Origin: Variovorax sp. Sphag1AA
GTDB lineage: Bacteria; Pseudomonadota; Gammaproteobacteria; Burkholderiales; Burkholderiaceae_C
Direction of reading: 5' to 3'
NCBI RefSeq assembly: GCF_014192575.1
Contig: NZ_JACHYC010000002.1
Span: forward strand, 248,001 to 312,000
DNA length: 64,000 nucleotides
Numbering within the stretch: the stretch's first letter is position 1; every line of letters begins with the position of its first letter. The notes under the pieces were generated by a model. It worked only from the letters and a program-made list of their open reading frames with translations. It had not been told where the DNA came from and made no database searches. Shown here in pieces: positions 17,958 through 26,462 of the stretch. The position numbers were made by a program, and so were the translations under genes.

Positions 17958-18641
17958 TCAGCGCTGCAGGCGGTAGGGTTCGTCGAAGAGGACGAACTCC
18001 TTCTCCGCGAGTCCGCCGTCGATCCAGGCCTTGACGCCGGGCAGTGCGAGGACGCGGTCGATGTAGGCGGAGATCGGCGCGGGCACCGGCAGCCCGTAGG
18101 TGCGGATGCGAGTGCACACCGGCGCGTAGTACGCGTCGGCAATGCTGAACTCGCCAAAGAGCATGGGGCCGCCGTAGCTTTCGAGCAGGCCGCCCCAGAG
18201 CTGCACGAGGCGCGCGAGGTCTGCGCGTACGCCGGCCTGGTCGCGCAGGATGAGCTGCCCCTGCTGGCGCAGGTCGGCCTCGATGTTCATCGTGCAGTGG
18301 TTGCGCAGCGATCCGAACCCAGCGTGCATTTCAGCGCACGCGCTGCGCGCCCGTGCACGGCGGGCACGGTCGGCAGGCCAGAGCTTCTTGTCGGGATGGG
18401 TCTCGGCGAGGTATTCGCAGATGGCGAGCGTGTCGTAGACCACGATGTCGCCGTCCTTCAGCACGGGCACGGTGCCGGTCGCGTTGAGCGGGAGGATCGT
18501 GTGCTTGAACTTCGAGTCGGCATCGAAGGAATCGAAGCGGACCATGACTTCCTCGAAGGCGATGCCGGCCTGCTTCATGAGCACCCACGGCCGCATGGAC
18601 CAGGACGAGTAGTTCTTGTTGCCGATGTAGAGCTGGGTCAT
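17958..18641 (-). CDS. Glutathione S-transferase family protein
   Basis: The 227-residue protein has a thioredoxin-like N-terminus ([26 protein letters not shown]) with the Ser of the SSWSMR motif in the usual catalytic place, [21 protein letters not shown] for glutathione binding, and an all-helical C-terminal domain from about residue 95. It resembles the maleylacetoacetate isomerase/zeta-like soluble GSTs of proteobacteria. Nothing around it fixes the substrate; cca lies downstream. Confidence 0.9.
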   Translation of the reverse strand: MTQLYIGNKNYSSWSMRPWVLMKQAGIAFEEVMVRFDSFDADSKFKHTILPLNATGTVPVLKDGDIVVYDTLAICEYLAETHPDKKLWPADRARRARARSACAEMHAGFGSLRNHCTMNIEADLRQQGQLILRDQAGVRADLARLVQLWGGLLESYGGPMLFGEFSIADAYYAPVCTRIRTYGLPVPAPISAYIDRVLALPGVKAWIDGGLAEKEFVLFDEPYRLQR

Positions 18642-18728
18642 CGCGTTCTCCGGTGGGGTGCTGCAAAGCTCTCCATGCTAGCCGCAGGTAGCCCGACGAT
18701 TGATGCGGAACGCAGCGGAAATTGATGC

Positions 18729-19292
18729 TCAGCGCGCGGTGCGATCGTCTTTTCGGGCAGAGGCTCCATGCGCGCCGTCGCCATCTGCGGTGGGCGGGCC
18801 CACCACATGTTCGACCAGCGCCACCAGCCGGGGGACCAGCGCCAGCACCACGAGCGCCATCAACGCGCTGATGATCGCGGTGAGCTCGCGCCCGAGGCCG
18901 CAGGCCATGCCGATCGCGGCGGTCATCCACAGCCCGGCTGCGGTGGTCAGGCCCTCCACATGCCGCTCATCGCGGCCGCGCTTGAGGATCGTGCCCGCGC
19001 ACAGGAAGCCGATGCCCGCCACCAGGCCCTGGATCACACGGCTCATGTCCGCCGATGTGGAGCCGCCCTGTTGCGGCACGAGCACGAAGAGCGCCGAGCC
19101 GAGCGCCACCAGCATGTGGGTGCGCACACCCGCGGCCTTGCCGTGCTGTTCGCGCTCGAAGCCGAGCATGAAGCCCAGCACCGCGGCGAGCAGCAGGCGG
19201 ATGAGGATGCGCAGCGCCTGCGTGATCTCCCCGACATCGGAGAACTCGGCGGCGAACACCTCGTTGATCTTCTCCCAGAGCGAATCGGCCAT
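18729..19292 (-). CDS. MgtC/SapB family membrane protein
   Basis: The 187-residue protein has about five membrane segments and the MgtC core: LRILIRLLLAAVLGFMLGFERE, GVRTHMLVALGSALF, then GIGFLCAGTILK and GLTTAAGLWMTAAIGMACG. It lacks the long C-terminal cytosolic domain of Salmonella MgtC. MgtC proteins affect membrane potential and ATP synthase under low magnesium; whether this short form does so is unknown. The ATG at 19292 was preferred to an upstream in-frame start because the family N-terminus fits. No riboswitch-like leader was recognised. Confidence 0.85.
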   Translation of the reverse strand: MADSLWEKINEVFAAEFSDVGEITQALRILIRLLLAAVLGFMLGFEREQHGKAAGVRTHMLVALGSALFVLVPQQGGSTSADMSRVIQGLVAGIGFLCAGTILKRGRDERHVEGLTTAAGLWMTAAIGMACGLGRELTAIISALMALVVLALVPRLVALVEHVVGPPTADGDGAHGASARKDDRTAR

Positions 19293-19374
19293 GGTGAACC
19301 GGCGGTAGTGGAAGCTGGCCGAGTTTTGCGCGACTGCCGTCCGGTCCGCTGTAGGACTGCGGCACTTCGCCGGC

Positions 19375-19980
19375 TCAGCGCGGTGCGGTATCCACCGGCG
19401 GATGCGGCGCCGGATACGGTGCAAGGCTTTGCGGCAGGGGCGGCGAGCTGCCGTGCCAGCGGCGTACCGCGCGCTGGAAGAACATGCTGTTGGGGATCTT
19501 CAGCGTCGTGCCTTGCCGCGTGTCGCCGGTTTCCTCGAGCGTGGTGAAGACGAGGTTGATGTCCAGCACGCGGCCCTTGAGGCCCGGCTTCTCGCCGTTC
19601 TCGAGCACCTCCACCGTGTCGCCGGGCCAGAACATGCGCGTCGTGAAGATCAGCAGCGCGCAGAACATGTTCGACAGCACGCTCCAGGCGGCGAAGAAGG
19701 CCACCGCACCGACGGTGGCGAAACCGGTGAACGCGGTCCAGAGCACGGTGCCCGAGGCGCCAAGGCGCTCCAGTGCCCAGAGCGTGGCGCCGCCGTAGAT
19801 CAGGAAGCCGGCCGTGCGGCGGGTGACCATGGCCACGTTGTGAGGAAGCGTGTAGCTCCTCGTCACGCGCTCGATGAGTCGGCGCACGAAGCGGTACAGC
19901 AGCCACGCACCCAGCATGATGAGCGCGACCTCCGCGATCGGGACGATGATCTCCAGCCATTCGTTCGCCCAGTTGGGCAA
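19375..19980 (-). CDS. Small MscS-family mechanosensitive channel
   Basis: The protein has about 201 residues, with two or three membrane helices followed by the MscS pore and beta-domain signature (GFATVGAVAFFAAWSVLSNMFCALLI, then TRMFWPGDTVEV). The C-terminal cage domain is cut short and ends in a proline-rich tail. No ATG is present: the start is TTG at 19980, or CTG at 20013, which has AAGGA at a proper distance and overlaps the transglycosylase stop as CTGA. It relieves turgor on hypo-osmotic shock in the family; here it follows slt in the same direction. Confidence 0.82.
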   Translation of the reverse strand: MPNWANEWLEIIVPIAEVALIMLGAWLLYRFVRRLIERVTRSYTLPHNVAMVTRRTAGFLIYGGATLWALERLGASGTVLWTAFTGFATVGAVAFFAAWSVLSNMFCALLIFTTRMFWPGDTVEVLENGEKPGLKGRVLDINLVFTTLEETGDTRQGTTLKIPNSMFFQRAVRRWHGSSPPLPQSLAPYPAPHPPVDTAPR

Positions 19981-20009
19981 CTGGGCGCGCAGGCTCTGCA
20001 GGGTCCGGT

Positions 20010-22028
20010 TCAGGGCAGGTCCTTGTTGGGTTCAGGCTCTGCGAGATCGCGCGGGCCGACGCGGCCGAGCTTGTCCTTGATCGATTGCGGCCGCCCGGTG
20101 ATCAGGGCCGCGTAGTTGGTGGTGTTGGCGAGCACCTTCTTCACGTAGTCGCGCGTCTCGTTGAACGGCACGTTCTCGGCCCAGATCGCGGCTTCCATGC
20201 TCGGCCCGTTGCGCCAGCTGCGAGGGCGGCCGGGGCCCGCGTTGTACGCGGCGGCGGCGAGCGGCATGGAGCCGTCGAAGTCGTCGAGCGCAAGCTTGAG
20301 GTAGTTGGTGCCGATCGTGATGTTGGTGTCCCGGTCGGTGATCTGGCCCGGGGTGAAGTCGGACATGCCGATCTTCTTCGCGGTCCAGCGTGCGGTGGCC
20401 GGCATGACCTGCATCAGGCCCGACGCGCCGACGCCCGAGCGCGCGTCCATGACGAAGCGGCTCTCCTGGCGGATCAGGCCGTAGACATAGGCGGGATCGA
20501 GGCCGATCTCCTGGCTCTTGCGCACCACGGTGTCGCGGAAGGGCATCGGGAAGCGCTGGTCCACGTCGATCATGCCCTTGGTGCGCTCGCTGGTGTTGAT
20601 GCAGCGGTCCCACACCTCGCGCTGGCACGCGAAGTCGGCGGCGGCGAGCAGCTCGCGGTCGCCCATGCCGCCGCGATCGTGCAGGTTGGTGGCGTAGTTC
20701 CATTCGCGCGTGCCTTCGGGGCGCAGGCCGATCGAGATGGCGTAGAGCGCGCGATTGAGCGCAGGGTTGTTGCGCGCGGCTTTCTTTTCCTCGGCCGTGA
20801 GCGGCGCGGGGCGCGTGGGCACGGCGGCGCGCTGTCCCATTTCTTCGAGTGCGAGCAGTTCGTAGAAGCCGCGCGTGCCGGCGATGCTTTCGTACAGCGC
20901 ACGGGCCTGCGCGCGGCGTTCGTCGCCGCCGTAGGCCGCCAGCGCGCGGGCCTTCCAGTAGACCCAGGTCGGGTCCTGCTGCTGCGTTTCGCTCATCGCG
21001 TCGATCGAGGCGTGCACCACCTTCCAATCGCCGGTGCGCATCGCGGCGCGGGCCTTCCAGGCGAGCATTTCGTCGGAGAGGTCGCTGTTCTTCGTGACGT
21101 ACGAGAAATAGGTGTTGGCCGTCGGGGAGAGCTTGGTGGCCGCCTGTCGACCGATGGTGCCCCAGAGCCAGTTGCGCTCTTCCGCGGACAGCATCGGGCC
21201 CCACTTGCCGTCAAGCTGCGATGCGGCCATCTCAGGGTCGGCAATCGCGAGCTTGATCAGCGCGAGCACCACGATCTCGCGGCGCGACTTGGCAGCGACC
21301 ACTGCGCGGCTCGCCAGGAACTTGCCGACGTTGGCGTTCATGTCGTCGAACAGCGGAATCGCATCGGGCGCCACGATCATCACCGCGCGGCGTGCGGTTT
21401 GCGGGCGATTGGCCTCGATCGACAGACGCGCCTTCTTCCATGCGTCGTTGGGCGACATCTGGCCCGCGCTGATCATGCGGTCGGCGGCGGTGAGGCAGCC
21501 GTCGTCGAGATCGCGCTGGGCGAACCAGTTGCGGCGCACCTCTTCCACCTGGCCCTTTGTCGCGGTGCCGGACTGCAGCGTCTCGATCAGCACCGCATAG
21601 CAGCGGACCTGCGCGTCGTCGTTCATGCGGAAGGCGGGATGCATGCTGGTGAAGCCGCTCCAGTCGCGGCGCTGGCCGGTCAGCAGAAGCCAGTCGTTGC
21701 GCAGGCGGTCTTCCTGGTAGGTGCCTGCGTATTGCGCGAGGAAGGCCTGAACCTCATCCTGGCTTGCCTCGAACAGGCGGGCCTTGAGTTCCCAGTAGGC
21801 GGCCCAAGGTTCGAGCACATGGCCGCGCGCCTGCGGCAGGAGTGCGGAGAGACGCGCTTTGTCGCCGCGCTGGGCGGCCTGTTTCATCTGCAGGAGAACG
21901 TCGTCGTTCGTGTTCTGCGCATGCGCGGACTGGGTTGCACCAACGGCAGCGAAGAGCGAAAAAACAAGGGAAGAAAGGGCGGCGCGGGGCCGGCGGCGGA
22001 CCGGTGCCAAAATGCTCGCGAATTGCAT
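20010..22028 (-). CDS. slt: Soluble lytic murein transglycosylase
   Basis: The 672-residue protein has a signal peptide ending near QSAHAQ, a long alpha-superhelical U/L region (about 40-500) and a C-terminal SLT domain with catalytic Glu in GLIRQESRFVMDARSGVGASGLMQ plus AAAYNAGPGR. It cleaves the MurNAc-GlcNAc bond of peptidoglycan in the periplasm, forming 1,6-anhydro ends. Its ATG is only nine bases from the divergent cyclo-ligase ATG, so the two promoters must reach into each other's coding regions. Confidence 0.94.
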   Translation of the reverse strand: MQFASILAPVRRRPRAALSSLVFSLFAAVGATQSAHAQNTNDDVLLQMKQAAQRGDKARLSALLPQARGHVLEPWAAYWELKARLFEASQDEVQAFLAQYAGTYQEDRLRNDWLLLTGQRRDWSGFTSMHPAFRMNDDAQVRCYAVLIETLQSGTATKGQVEEVRRNWFAQRDLDDGCLTAADRMISAGQMSPNDAWKKARLSIEANRPQTARRAVMIVAPDAIPLFDDMNANVGKFLASRAVVAAKSRREIVVLALIKLAIADPEMAASQLDGKWGPMLSAEERNWLWGTIGRQAATKLSPTANTYFSYVTKNSDLSDEMLAWKARAAMRTGDWKVVHASIDAMSETQQQDPTWVYWKARALAAYGGDERRAQARALYESIAGTRGFYELLALEEMGQRAAVPTRPAPLTAEEKKAARNNPALNRALYAISIGLRPEGTREWNYATNLHDRGGMGDRELLAAADFACQREVWDRCINTSERTKGMIDVDQRFPMPFRDTVVRKSQEIGLDPAYVYGLIRQESRFVMDARSGVGASGLMQVMPATARWTAKKIGMSDFTPGQITDRDTNITIGTNYLKLALDDFDGSMPLAAAAYNAGPGRPRSWRNGPSMEAAIWAENVPFNETRDYVKKVLANTTNYAALITGRPQSIKDKLGRVGPRDLAEPEPNKDLP

Positions 22029-22037
22029 CGGGGGATT

Positions 22038-22655
22038 ATGGACAAGTCAAACGGTGCCGACACCTCGGCAACTGCCAACTTTCTCAAAACTCAGTTACGT
22101 AGTGCACTGGTGGAGCAGCGTCTTGCGATGCCGGACAGGCTCGCGCGCGCCGATCTGCTCCAGCGCGTGATGCGCATCTGGCTCGTCGGACGACCGGACA
22201 CGGTGATCGGTGCCTACTGGCCGATCAAGGGCGAGTTCGATCCGCTGCCTGCGCTGCATCGCTGGAAGGAAGACGGCGAACTGCTCGACGAGCCGCAGCG
22301 ACGGCGCATCGGACTGCCCGTGGTCGACCGGGTGCACAAGACGCTGACGTTTCATGCGTGGTATCCGGGCTGCCCGATGGAGAACGATGCCTACGACATC
22401 CCCAAGCCCAAGGACACCGAACTGATCGTGCCGACGCTGCTCTTCGTGCCTTGCCTGGGCTACAGCGCCGGGGGGTATCGGCTAGGTTACGGTGGCGGCT
22501 TTTATGACCGCACGCTGGCGGCCCTGGAGCCGAGGCCGTTCACGGTTGGGCTGGGTTTCACGAATGGCTTCATCGAAAGCTTCGAGCCGGAAGCGCATGA
22601 CGTGCCTCTGGACGCCATCCTCAACGACAACGGCGTCGTCTGGCCGATCGGCTGA
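22038..22655 (+). CDS. 5-formyltetrahydrofolate cyclo-ligase
   Basis: The 205-residue protein converts 5-formyl-THF to 5,10-methenyl-THF using ATP. N-terminal LRSALVEQRLAMPDR matches the family opening, GAYWPIKGEFDP the middle, and the substrate/ATP loop is GYSAGGYRLGYGGGFYDRTLA. The ATG at 22038 is divergent from slt, nine bases away. Its stop abuts the stop of the convergent LysR gene with no spacer. Confidence 0.93.
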   Translation: MDKSNGADTSATANFLKTQLRSALVEQRLAMPDRLARADLLQRVMRIWLVGRPDTVIGAYWPIKGEFDPLPALHRWKEDGELLDEPQRRRIGLPVVDRVHKTLTFHAWYPGCPMENDAYDIPKPKDTELIVPTLLFVPCLGYSAGGYRLGYGGGFYDRTLAALEPRPFTVGLGFTNGFIESFEPEAHDVPLDAILNDNGVVWPIG

Positions 22656-23639
22656 TCAATCCAGCTGATCGATCGTGTCGGGGTCCGGCACTTCGCCGAT
22701 CGTCTCGCGTGTGATCGCGGCCTGGCCCTGCAGCCATTCGCAGAACGCCTGAATCTCCGGGCGCGGCGCGCTGCGCGGTCCGGTGATGAGCCAGTAGCCC
22801 ATCGGTGAATCCATGCGGTGGTGCGGCAGCACCTCCACGAGGTCGCCATTGGCAAGGCTTTCGGCGATCAGCGAGCTGCGGGCGAGCACCAGCCCCTGCC
22901 CGGTGAGCGCGGCCTGCACCATCTGGTAGGCGTAGTTGAAATAGAGCCAGCGCCGCGGTTGCGCCCGCGCCATCTCGTGGACCTCGAACCAGCGGCGCCA
23001 CGTCAGCCATTCGAGGTGCGTGCGGTGTGCGTCGCCGGCCTCGATCAGCGTGAAGCGCGCGATGTCCGCCGGACCCTTGATCGGCGGGTTGGTCTTGATC
23101 AGCCAAGGGCTGGCGACCGGCGTGATGGTCTCGCCGAACAGGCGCACCGAACCCCTGGGCATGTTCTCGGCCGGCCCGTAGCGCAGGGCGAGGTCGACGT
23201 CGGCGACATCCATGTCCAGCGCCATGTCGCTTGCGTCGATGCGGATGTCGATTTCCGGGTTGTCGCGCTGGAAGGCCTCCAGCCGCGGAATCAGCCACAT
23301 CGACGCGAAGGACGCGAAGGTGGTGAGCGACACGCTCTTGCGTCCCGCGTTCTGCCGGATCTGGCGCACCGTGCCGTCGATGCGCGGCAGCGACTGCTGC
23401 ACCGCCAGCAGCAGTTGCGCGCCAGCGCTGGTGAGTTCCACGGCCCGCGTGTGTCGCAGGAACAGACCCACACCCACTTCTTCTTCCAGCGACTGGATCT
23501 GCCGGCTCACGGCGGATTGGGTCAGCGCCATTTCCTCGGCGGCGGCGCGGAAGTTCAGGTGACGGGCGACGGCTTCGAAGGCGCGGAGGTGGCCGGCGGA
23601 GATCGGCCGGGAACGCAGGTGGGTCTGGGAATGCAGCAT
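22656..23639 (-). CDS. LysR-family regulator, GcvA-like
   Basis: The protein has 327 residues with the N-terminal HTH LRAFEAVARHLNFRAAAEEMALTQSAVSRQIQSLEEE. In the effector domain LALRYGPAENMPRGSVRLF and WLTWRRWF are characteristic of the GcvA/AmpR subgroup. The adjacent genes do not indicate a target. An unassigned 143-base gap separates it from the divergent DUF2917 gene, the most likely local target. Confidence 0.92.
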   Translation of the reverse strand: MLHSQTHLRSRPISAGHLRAFEAVARHLNFRAAAEEMALTQSAVSRQIQSLEEEVGVGLFLRHTRAVELTSAGAQLLLAVQQSLPRIDGTVRQIRQNAGRKSVSLTTFASFASMWLIPRLEAFQRDNPEIDIRIDASDMALDMDVADVDLALRYGPAENMPRGSVRLFGETITPVASPWLIKTNPPIKGPADIARFTLIEAGDAHRTHLEWLTWRRWFEVHEMARAQPRRWLYFNYAYQMVQAALTGQGLVLARSSLIAESLANGDLVEVLPHHRMDSPMGYWLITGPRSAPRPEIQAFCEWLQGQAAITRETIGEVPDPDTIDQLD

Positions 23640-23782
23640 CGGGGGTTGGCTTCGGCGGCGGGTTGATTGATGCGAAACCGGAATCAGTAGGCTACCGCGT
23701 TTTCATTGGACTGCCAACGGCGGCAGGAAGATCATTCATTCCCGAAGCGCGCCATTCGCGAGCTCACCACCAGGAGATCATC

Positions 23783-24115
23783 ATGTCCGCCGTTGCCACC
23801 ACCACCACGCTTTCGTCCGTTGCATCGACCCGTCCGGTCGCGGTGCCGTCGGCCGTGCGCCGCGGTGCATGGCAGCTTGAGGCCGGGCATGCGATGAGCC
23901 TCAAAGCCTCCAGCGCGAGCGTTCTGCGCATCCGGCAGGGCCGGGTGTGGGTTACCCGCGATGCCACCGCCAATTGGGGCAGCGAAGACTTGGTGCTTGC
24001 ACCCGGCGAATCGCTGACCGTTGCCGCGGGCGAGCGCATCGTGATGGAACCGTGGGACAGCCACGGCGCCACTTACAGCTGGGACGCCGTCCAGCCGACC
24101 GCCCGCGCGGGCTGA
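23783..24115 (+). CDS. DUF2917 family protein
   Basis: The protein has 110 residues, with a low-complexity Thr/Ser/Ala start and then the DUF2917 core: LEAGHAMSLKASSASVLRIRQG, RVWVTRDATANWGSEDLVLAPGES and AGERIVMEPW. The fold is probably a small cupin-like beta barrel; no function is known for the family. AGGAG lies six bases before the ATG. It is divergent from a LysR gene and convergent with the BLUF gene, with a stop-in-loop hairpin between them. Confidence 0.85.
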   Translation: MSAVATTTTLSSVASTRPVAVPSAVRRGAWQLEAGHAMSLKASSASVLRIRQGRVWVTRDATANWGSEDLVLAPGESLTVAAGERIVMEPWDSHGATYSWDAVQPTARAG

Positions 24116-24121
24116 CCCGCG

Positions 24122-24140
24122 CTCCGGCGATCAGCCGGAG
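24122..24140. terminator. GC hairpin between convergent DUF2917 and BLUF genes
   Basis: CTCCGGC-GATCA-GCCGGAG is a perfect 7-bp stem with a 5-base loop holding the BLUF stop codon. It lies 7 bases after the DUF2917 stop. No T-run follows on either strand, so a terminator role is only suggested. Confidence 0.4.
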
Positions 24141-24526
24141 ATGTCGAATCGGGAGCGCAGCGCGATGAAATATTCGAGCGCTGCGCGCCCGTCGAGCGCA
24201 TCCACGTCCACGAGATCTTCGTGGACGTCGACTTCGGCAAGCCCCATCTCGAAGCGCTGATAGCGCCGCTGCGCCAGTACGCCGTCATAGAGCACGCGGA
24301 GCGCCACATGCCGCGGATCGGCTTCCAGCCGTGCCAGCAGCGCCTGCACCGCGGCGGGCGGCCCTTCCAGGTGCTGGCAGAAGCGCATTCCGTCGAATAC
24401 CAGGAGCCCGGTGATTCCATCGCGCAGGTTGCGTGCGCGCGCGAGGGTCACGATCTGACCGACGACGGTCGTGGACTGGTCAGTGGCGAGGAGGCTGATA
24501 TAGAGGACTTCCCGAAGAGGCGGCAT
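24131..24526 (-). CDS. BLUF-domain blue-light photoreceptor
   Basis: The 131-residue protein is a stand-alone BLUF domain. The flavin-site residues are present: Tyr9 in VLYISLL, Asn33 in ARNLRDGITGLL, and Gln51 in RFCQHLEG. The core of about 95 residues ends in FEMGLAEV, and a short C-terminal cap follows. BLUF proteins bind FAD and change hydrogen bonding around Tyr/Gln in blue light; with no output domain it must act through a partner. The divergent Crp/Fnr gene, 88 bases away, is a candidate for regulation or partnership. Confidence 0.9.
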   Translation of the reverse strand: MPPLREVLYISLLATDQSTTVVGQIVTLARARNLRDGITGLLVFDGMRFCQHLEGPPAAVQALLARLEADPRHVALRVLYDGVLAQRRYQRFEMGLAEVDVHEDLVDVDALDGRAALEYFIALRSRFDISG

Positions 24527-24617
24527 CTGTCATCGTGTGTAGGGCGAAAGCAGTTTAGGAGGCAGGAGGAATCCTCGAAATGTCAAAAGACATGCATGGG
24601 CGACCTATAGTGAATTG

Positions 24618-25388
24618 GTGAATTTCGAGGATCACCCGTCTCCGGTTTCGCCGCCCGATTGCCCGCATCCGTGCGACGCATGCGGCCTGCGTCGCAACCC
24701 GGCGTTCCTGCCGATGTCGGCGGACGAGGTGCGGGTCATCGAATCGTTCCGCATCGGAACGCGGGCCTTCGAGGCCGGTCGTCCGGTCATCGACGAGTTC
24801 CGGCTGAGCGGCCAGCTCTTCACCCTCTATTCCGGCTGGGCGTTCCGCTTCAAGACGCTGGCGGATGGGCGGCGGCAGATCCTGAGCTTCCTGCTGCCCG
24901 GCGATTTCATCGGTTTGCAGGACGAATTCGCCGACGGCCACACCCACGGCGTCGAGGCGATGACCGCGGTCACCCTTTGCGCGTTCGAGCGCGAGCGGCT
25001 CTGGGAGCTCTTCCGGGCGCATCCCAAGCTGGGCTACGACATCACCTGGCTGGCCGCGCGGGAGGAAAAGATGGTCGATGACAACCTCGTGACCACCGGC
25101 CGCCGCAGCGCGAGCGAACGCGTGGCGATGTTGCTGATGCATCTCTATCGCCGCGCCGAGCGGCTCGGCATGGTGCGCGATGGCTGGGTGGAGTTTCCGC
25201 TGAGCCAGCAACACATCGCCGACGCCCTGGGCCTCTCCCTGGTTCATACCAACAAGACGCTGCGGCGACTCCGGCAGCTCAACCTTCATCGGCTCGAAGG
25301 CGGCTGGCTGCGCATCATGGAGCCCCACGCGCTCGAAAAGCTGGGCGACTACTTCGAGCGGCCGATGCAGCCGACGCCGCTGATTTGA
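24618..25388 (+). CDS. Crp/Fnr-family regulator with N-terminal cysteine cluster
   Basis: The protein has 256 residues. The cNMP-type beta-roll includes LYSGWAFRFKTLADGRRQILSFLLPGDFIGLQ, and the C-terminal HTH is FPLSQQHIADALGLSLVHTNKTLRRL. Three N-terminal cysteines (C15, C19, C22 in DCPHPCDACGLRR) plus C121 in TLCAFER recall the four cluster ligands of FNR, but the spacing differs and redox sensing is unproven. There is no ATG; GTG at 24618 or TTG at 24615 starts the frame. It belongs to a subfamily frequent in Alphaproteobacteria and some Betaproteobacteria. Divergent from the BLUF gene. Confidence 0.88.
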   Translation: MNFEDHPSPVSPPDCPHPCDACGLRRNPAFLPMSADEVRVIESFRIGTRAFEAGRPVIDEFRLSGQLFTLYSGWAFRFKTLADGRRQILSFLLPGDFIGLQDEFADGHTHGVEAMTAVTLCAFERERLWELFRAHPKLGYDITWLAAREEKMVDDNLVTTGRRSASERVAMLLMHLYRRAERLGMVRDGWVEFPLSQQHIADALGLSLVHTNKTLRRLRQLNLHRLEGGWLRIMEPHALEKLGDYFERPMQPTPLI

Positions 25389-25485
25389 GAGCGTCACGCC
25401 TGCCCTGCAGTCAACCCGGCGTTCGGCAGATACTGCGAGAGTCATAGGACCGTGGCGTTTCGCACAGTTGGCCGAATGGTAGTAG

Positions 25486-25496
25486 TTAAGGCTTAA
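25486..25496. promoter_or_regulatory. Small palindrome upstream of the polysaccharide cluster
   Basis: TTAAG-G-CTTAA lies in an AT-rich patch of the 174-base gap before the first glycosyltransferase. A short ATG frame of 11 codons (25540-25575) overlaps the glycosyltransferase start and could couple translation. Both are weak signals seen directly; function is a guess. Confidence 0.25.
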
Positions 25497-25562
25497 TCCT
25501 GATGTGTATCATCCTGCAACTAATGTCTCTGGGGCCGTGATGTTTCGCGACAAGTTTGAGCA

Positions 25563-26462
25563 ATGGGCTCGTTGATCCTGGAAGCCCTCACGGCCTCCTA
25601 CAACTCCGCCGCGACGCTGTCGGAAACCTTGGCCTCGGCCTGGGAGGACAACCGCGTTCCGGTGCTGCTGGTGGACGACGGCTCCAGCGACGGCTCTGCT
25701 GACTACGCCGAGCGCTGTGAGGGCGTGCGGGTCATCCGCCAGCGCAACGCCGGCCCTTCGGTGGCGCGAAACCGCGCGATCCTCGAAAGCCGGGCGGATT
25801 TCGTGCTGTTCCTCGACAGCGACGATCTGCTCTTGCCCGGCTATAGGGCGGCGTTCGAGTCGGCGCTGGCCGCGAATCCGGACGCCGATGTGTTCATCTG
25901 CGGCATGCAGGTGGTGGACGACGAAGGCCGTCCGGTCGACCGCCATGCGGCGCCCAGCCTGCAACCGACGGCCTTCCTGAGCGTGCTGGGCGGCGAACCG
26001 GTGCCGACCAACGGCATCATCGTGCGGCGCGATGTCTTCGCGCGCAGCGGTGTGTTCCGGCCGGGGCTTCATCACGCGGAAGATCTGGACCTCTGGCTGC
26101 GCATCGCGGCGGCGACCGACAAGTGGGTCCGCATGGACCACTCGCTCGCCGTGTATCGCCTGCGCGGCGGCTCGCTGAGCAAGAACGGGCCGGCGATGTG
26201 GCGGGGCATCCGGCAGGTGGTCGGCATGGCGTCGCGCCTGCCGGTCGGGTCGCCGAGATTGCGCCGCGTCACCGCGCGCCACGCACTGCAGGGCGGTGCG
26301 CGCTACGTCTACAACATGGCCTTCGCGCCGATGCTGCGCCAGCGCGCGCGTTCGTCGGTCGCCGAAGCCCTGCGTGAAGTGGCGCGGTTGCCGGTGCGCT
26401 TCTGGCCGCTGGTGCTGCGGGACGGTTTTTCCAGCCTGCGGCGGCGGCAAGGGTCGCATTGA
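25563..26462 (+). CDS. Family 2 glycosyltransferase (first of a tandem pair)
   Basis: The protein has 299 residues with a GT-A fold: LEALTASYNSAATLSETLAS, VLLVDDGSSDGSADYAERC, RQRNAGPSVARNRAI and the metal motif FLDSDD, followed by HAEDLDLWLRIAAATDKW, which holds the catalytic acid region. It transfers an activated sugar to an unknown acceptor at the membrane or in the cytoplasm. Its stop overlaps the next gene (TGATG). The next gene is a clear paralogue, so the pair arose by duplication. The ribosome site is weak. Confidence 0.9.
   Translation: MGSLILEALTASYNSAATLSETLASAWEDNRVPVLLVDDGSSDGSADYAERCEGVRVIRQRNAGPSVARNRAILESRADFVLFLDSDDLLLPGYRAAFESALAANPDADVFICGMQVVDDEGRPVDRHAAPSLQPTAFLSVLGGEPVPTNGIIVRRDVFARSGVFRPGLHHAEDLDLWLRIAAATDKWVRMDHSLAVYRLRGGSLSKNGPAMWRGIRQVVGMASRLPVGSPRLRRVTARHALQGGARYVYNMAFAPMLRQRARSSVAEALREVARLPVRFWPLVLRDGFSSLRRRQGSH

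Noticed and set aside
20085..21990. Upstream extension of the cyclo-ligase frame on the plus strand
   Set aside because: Antisense to the lytic transglycosylase; the real enzyme begins at 22038 and has normal family length.
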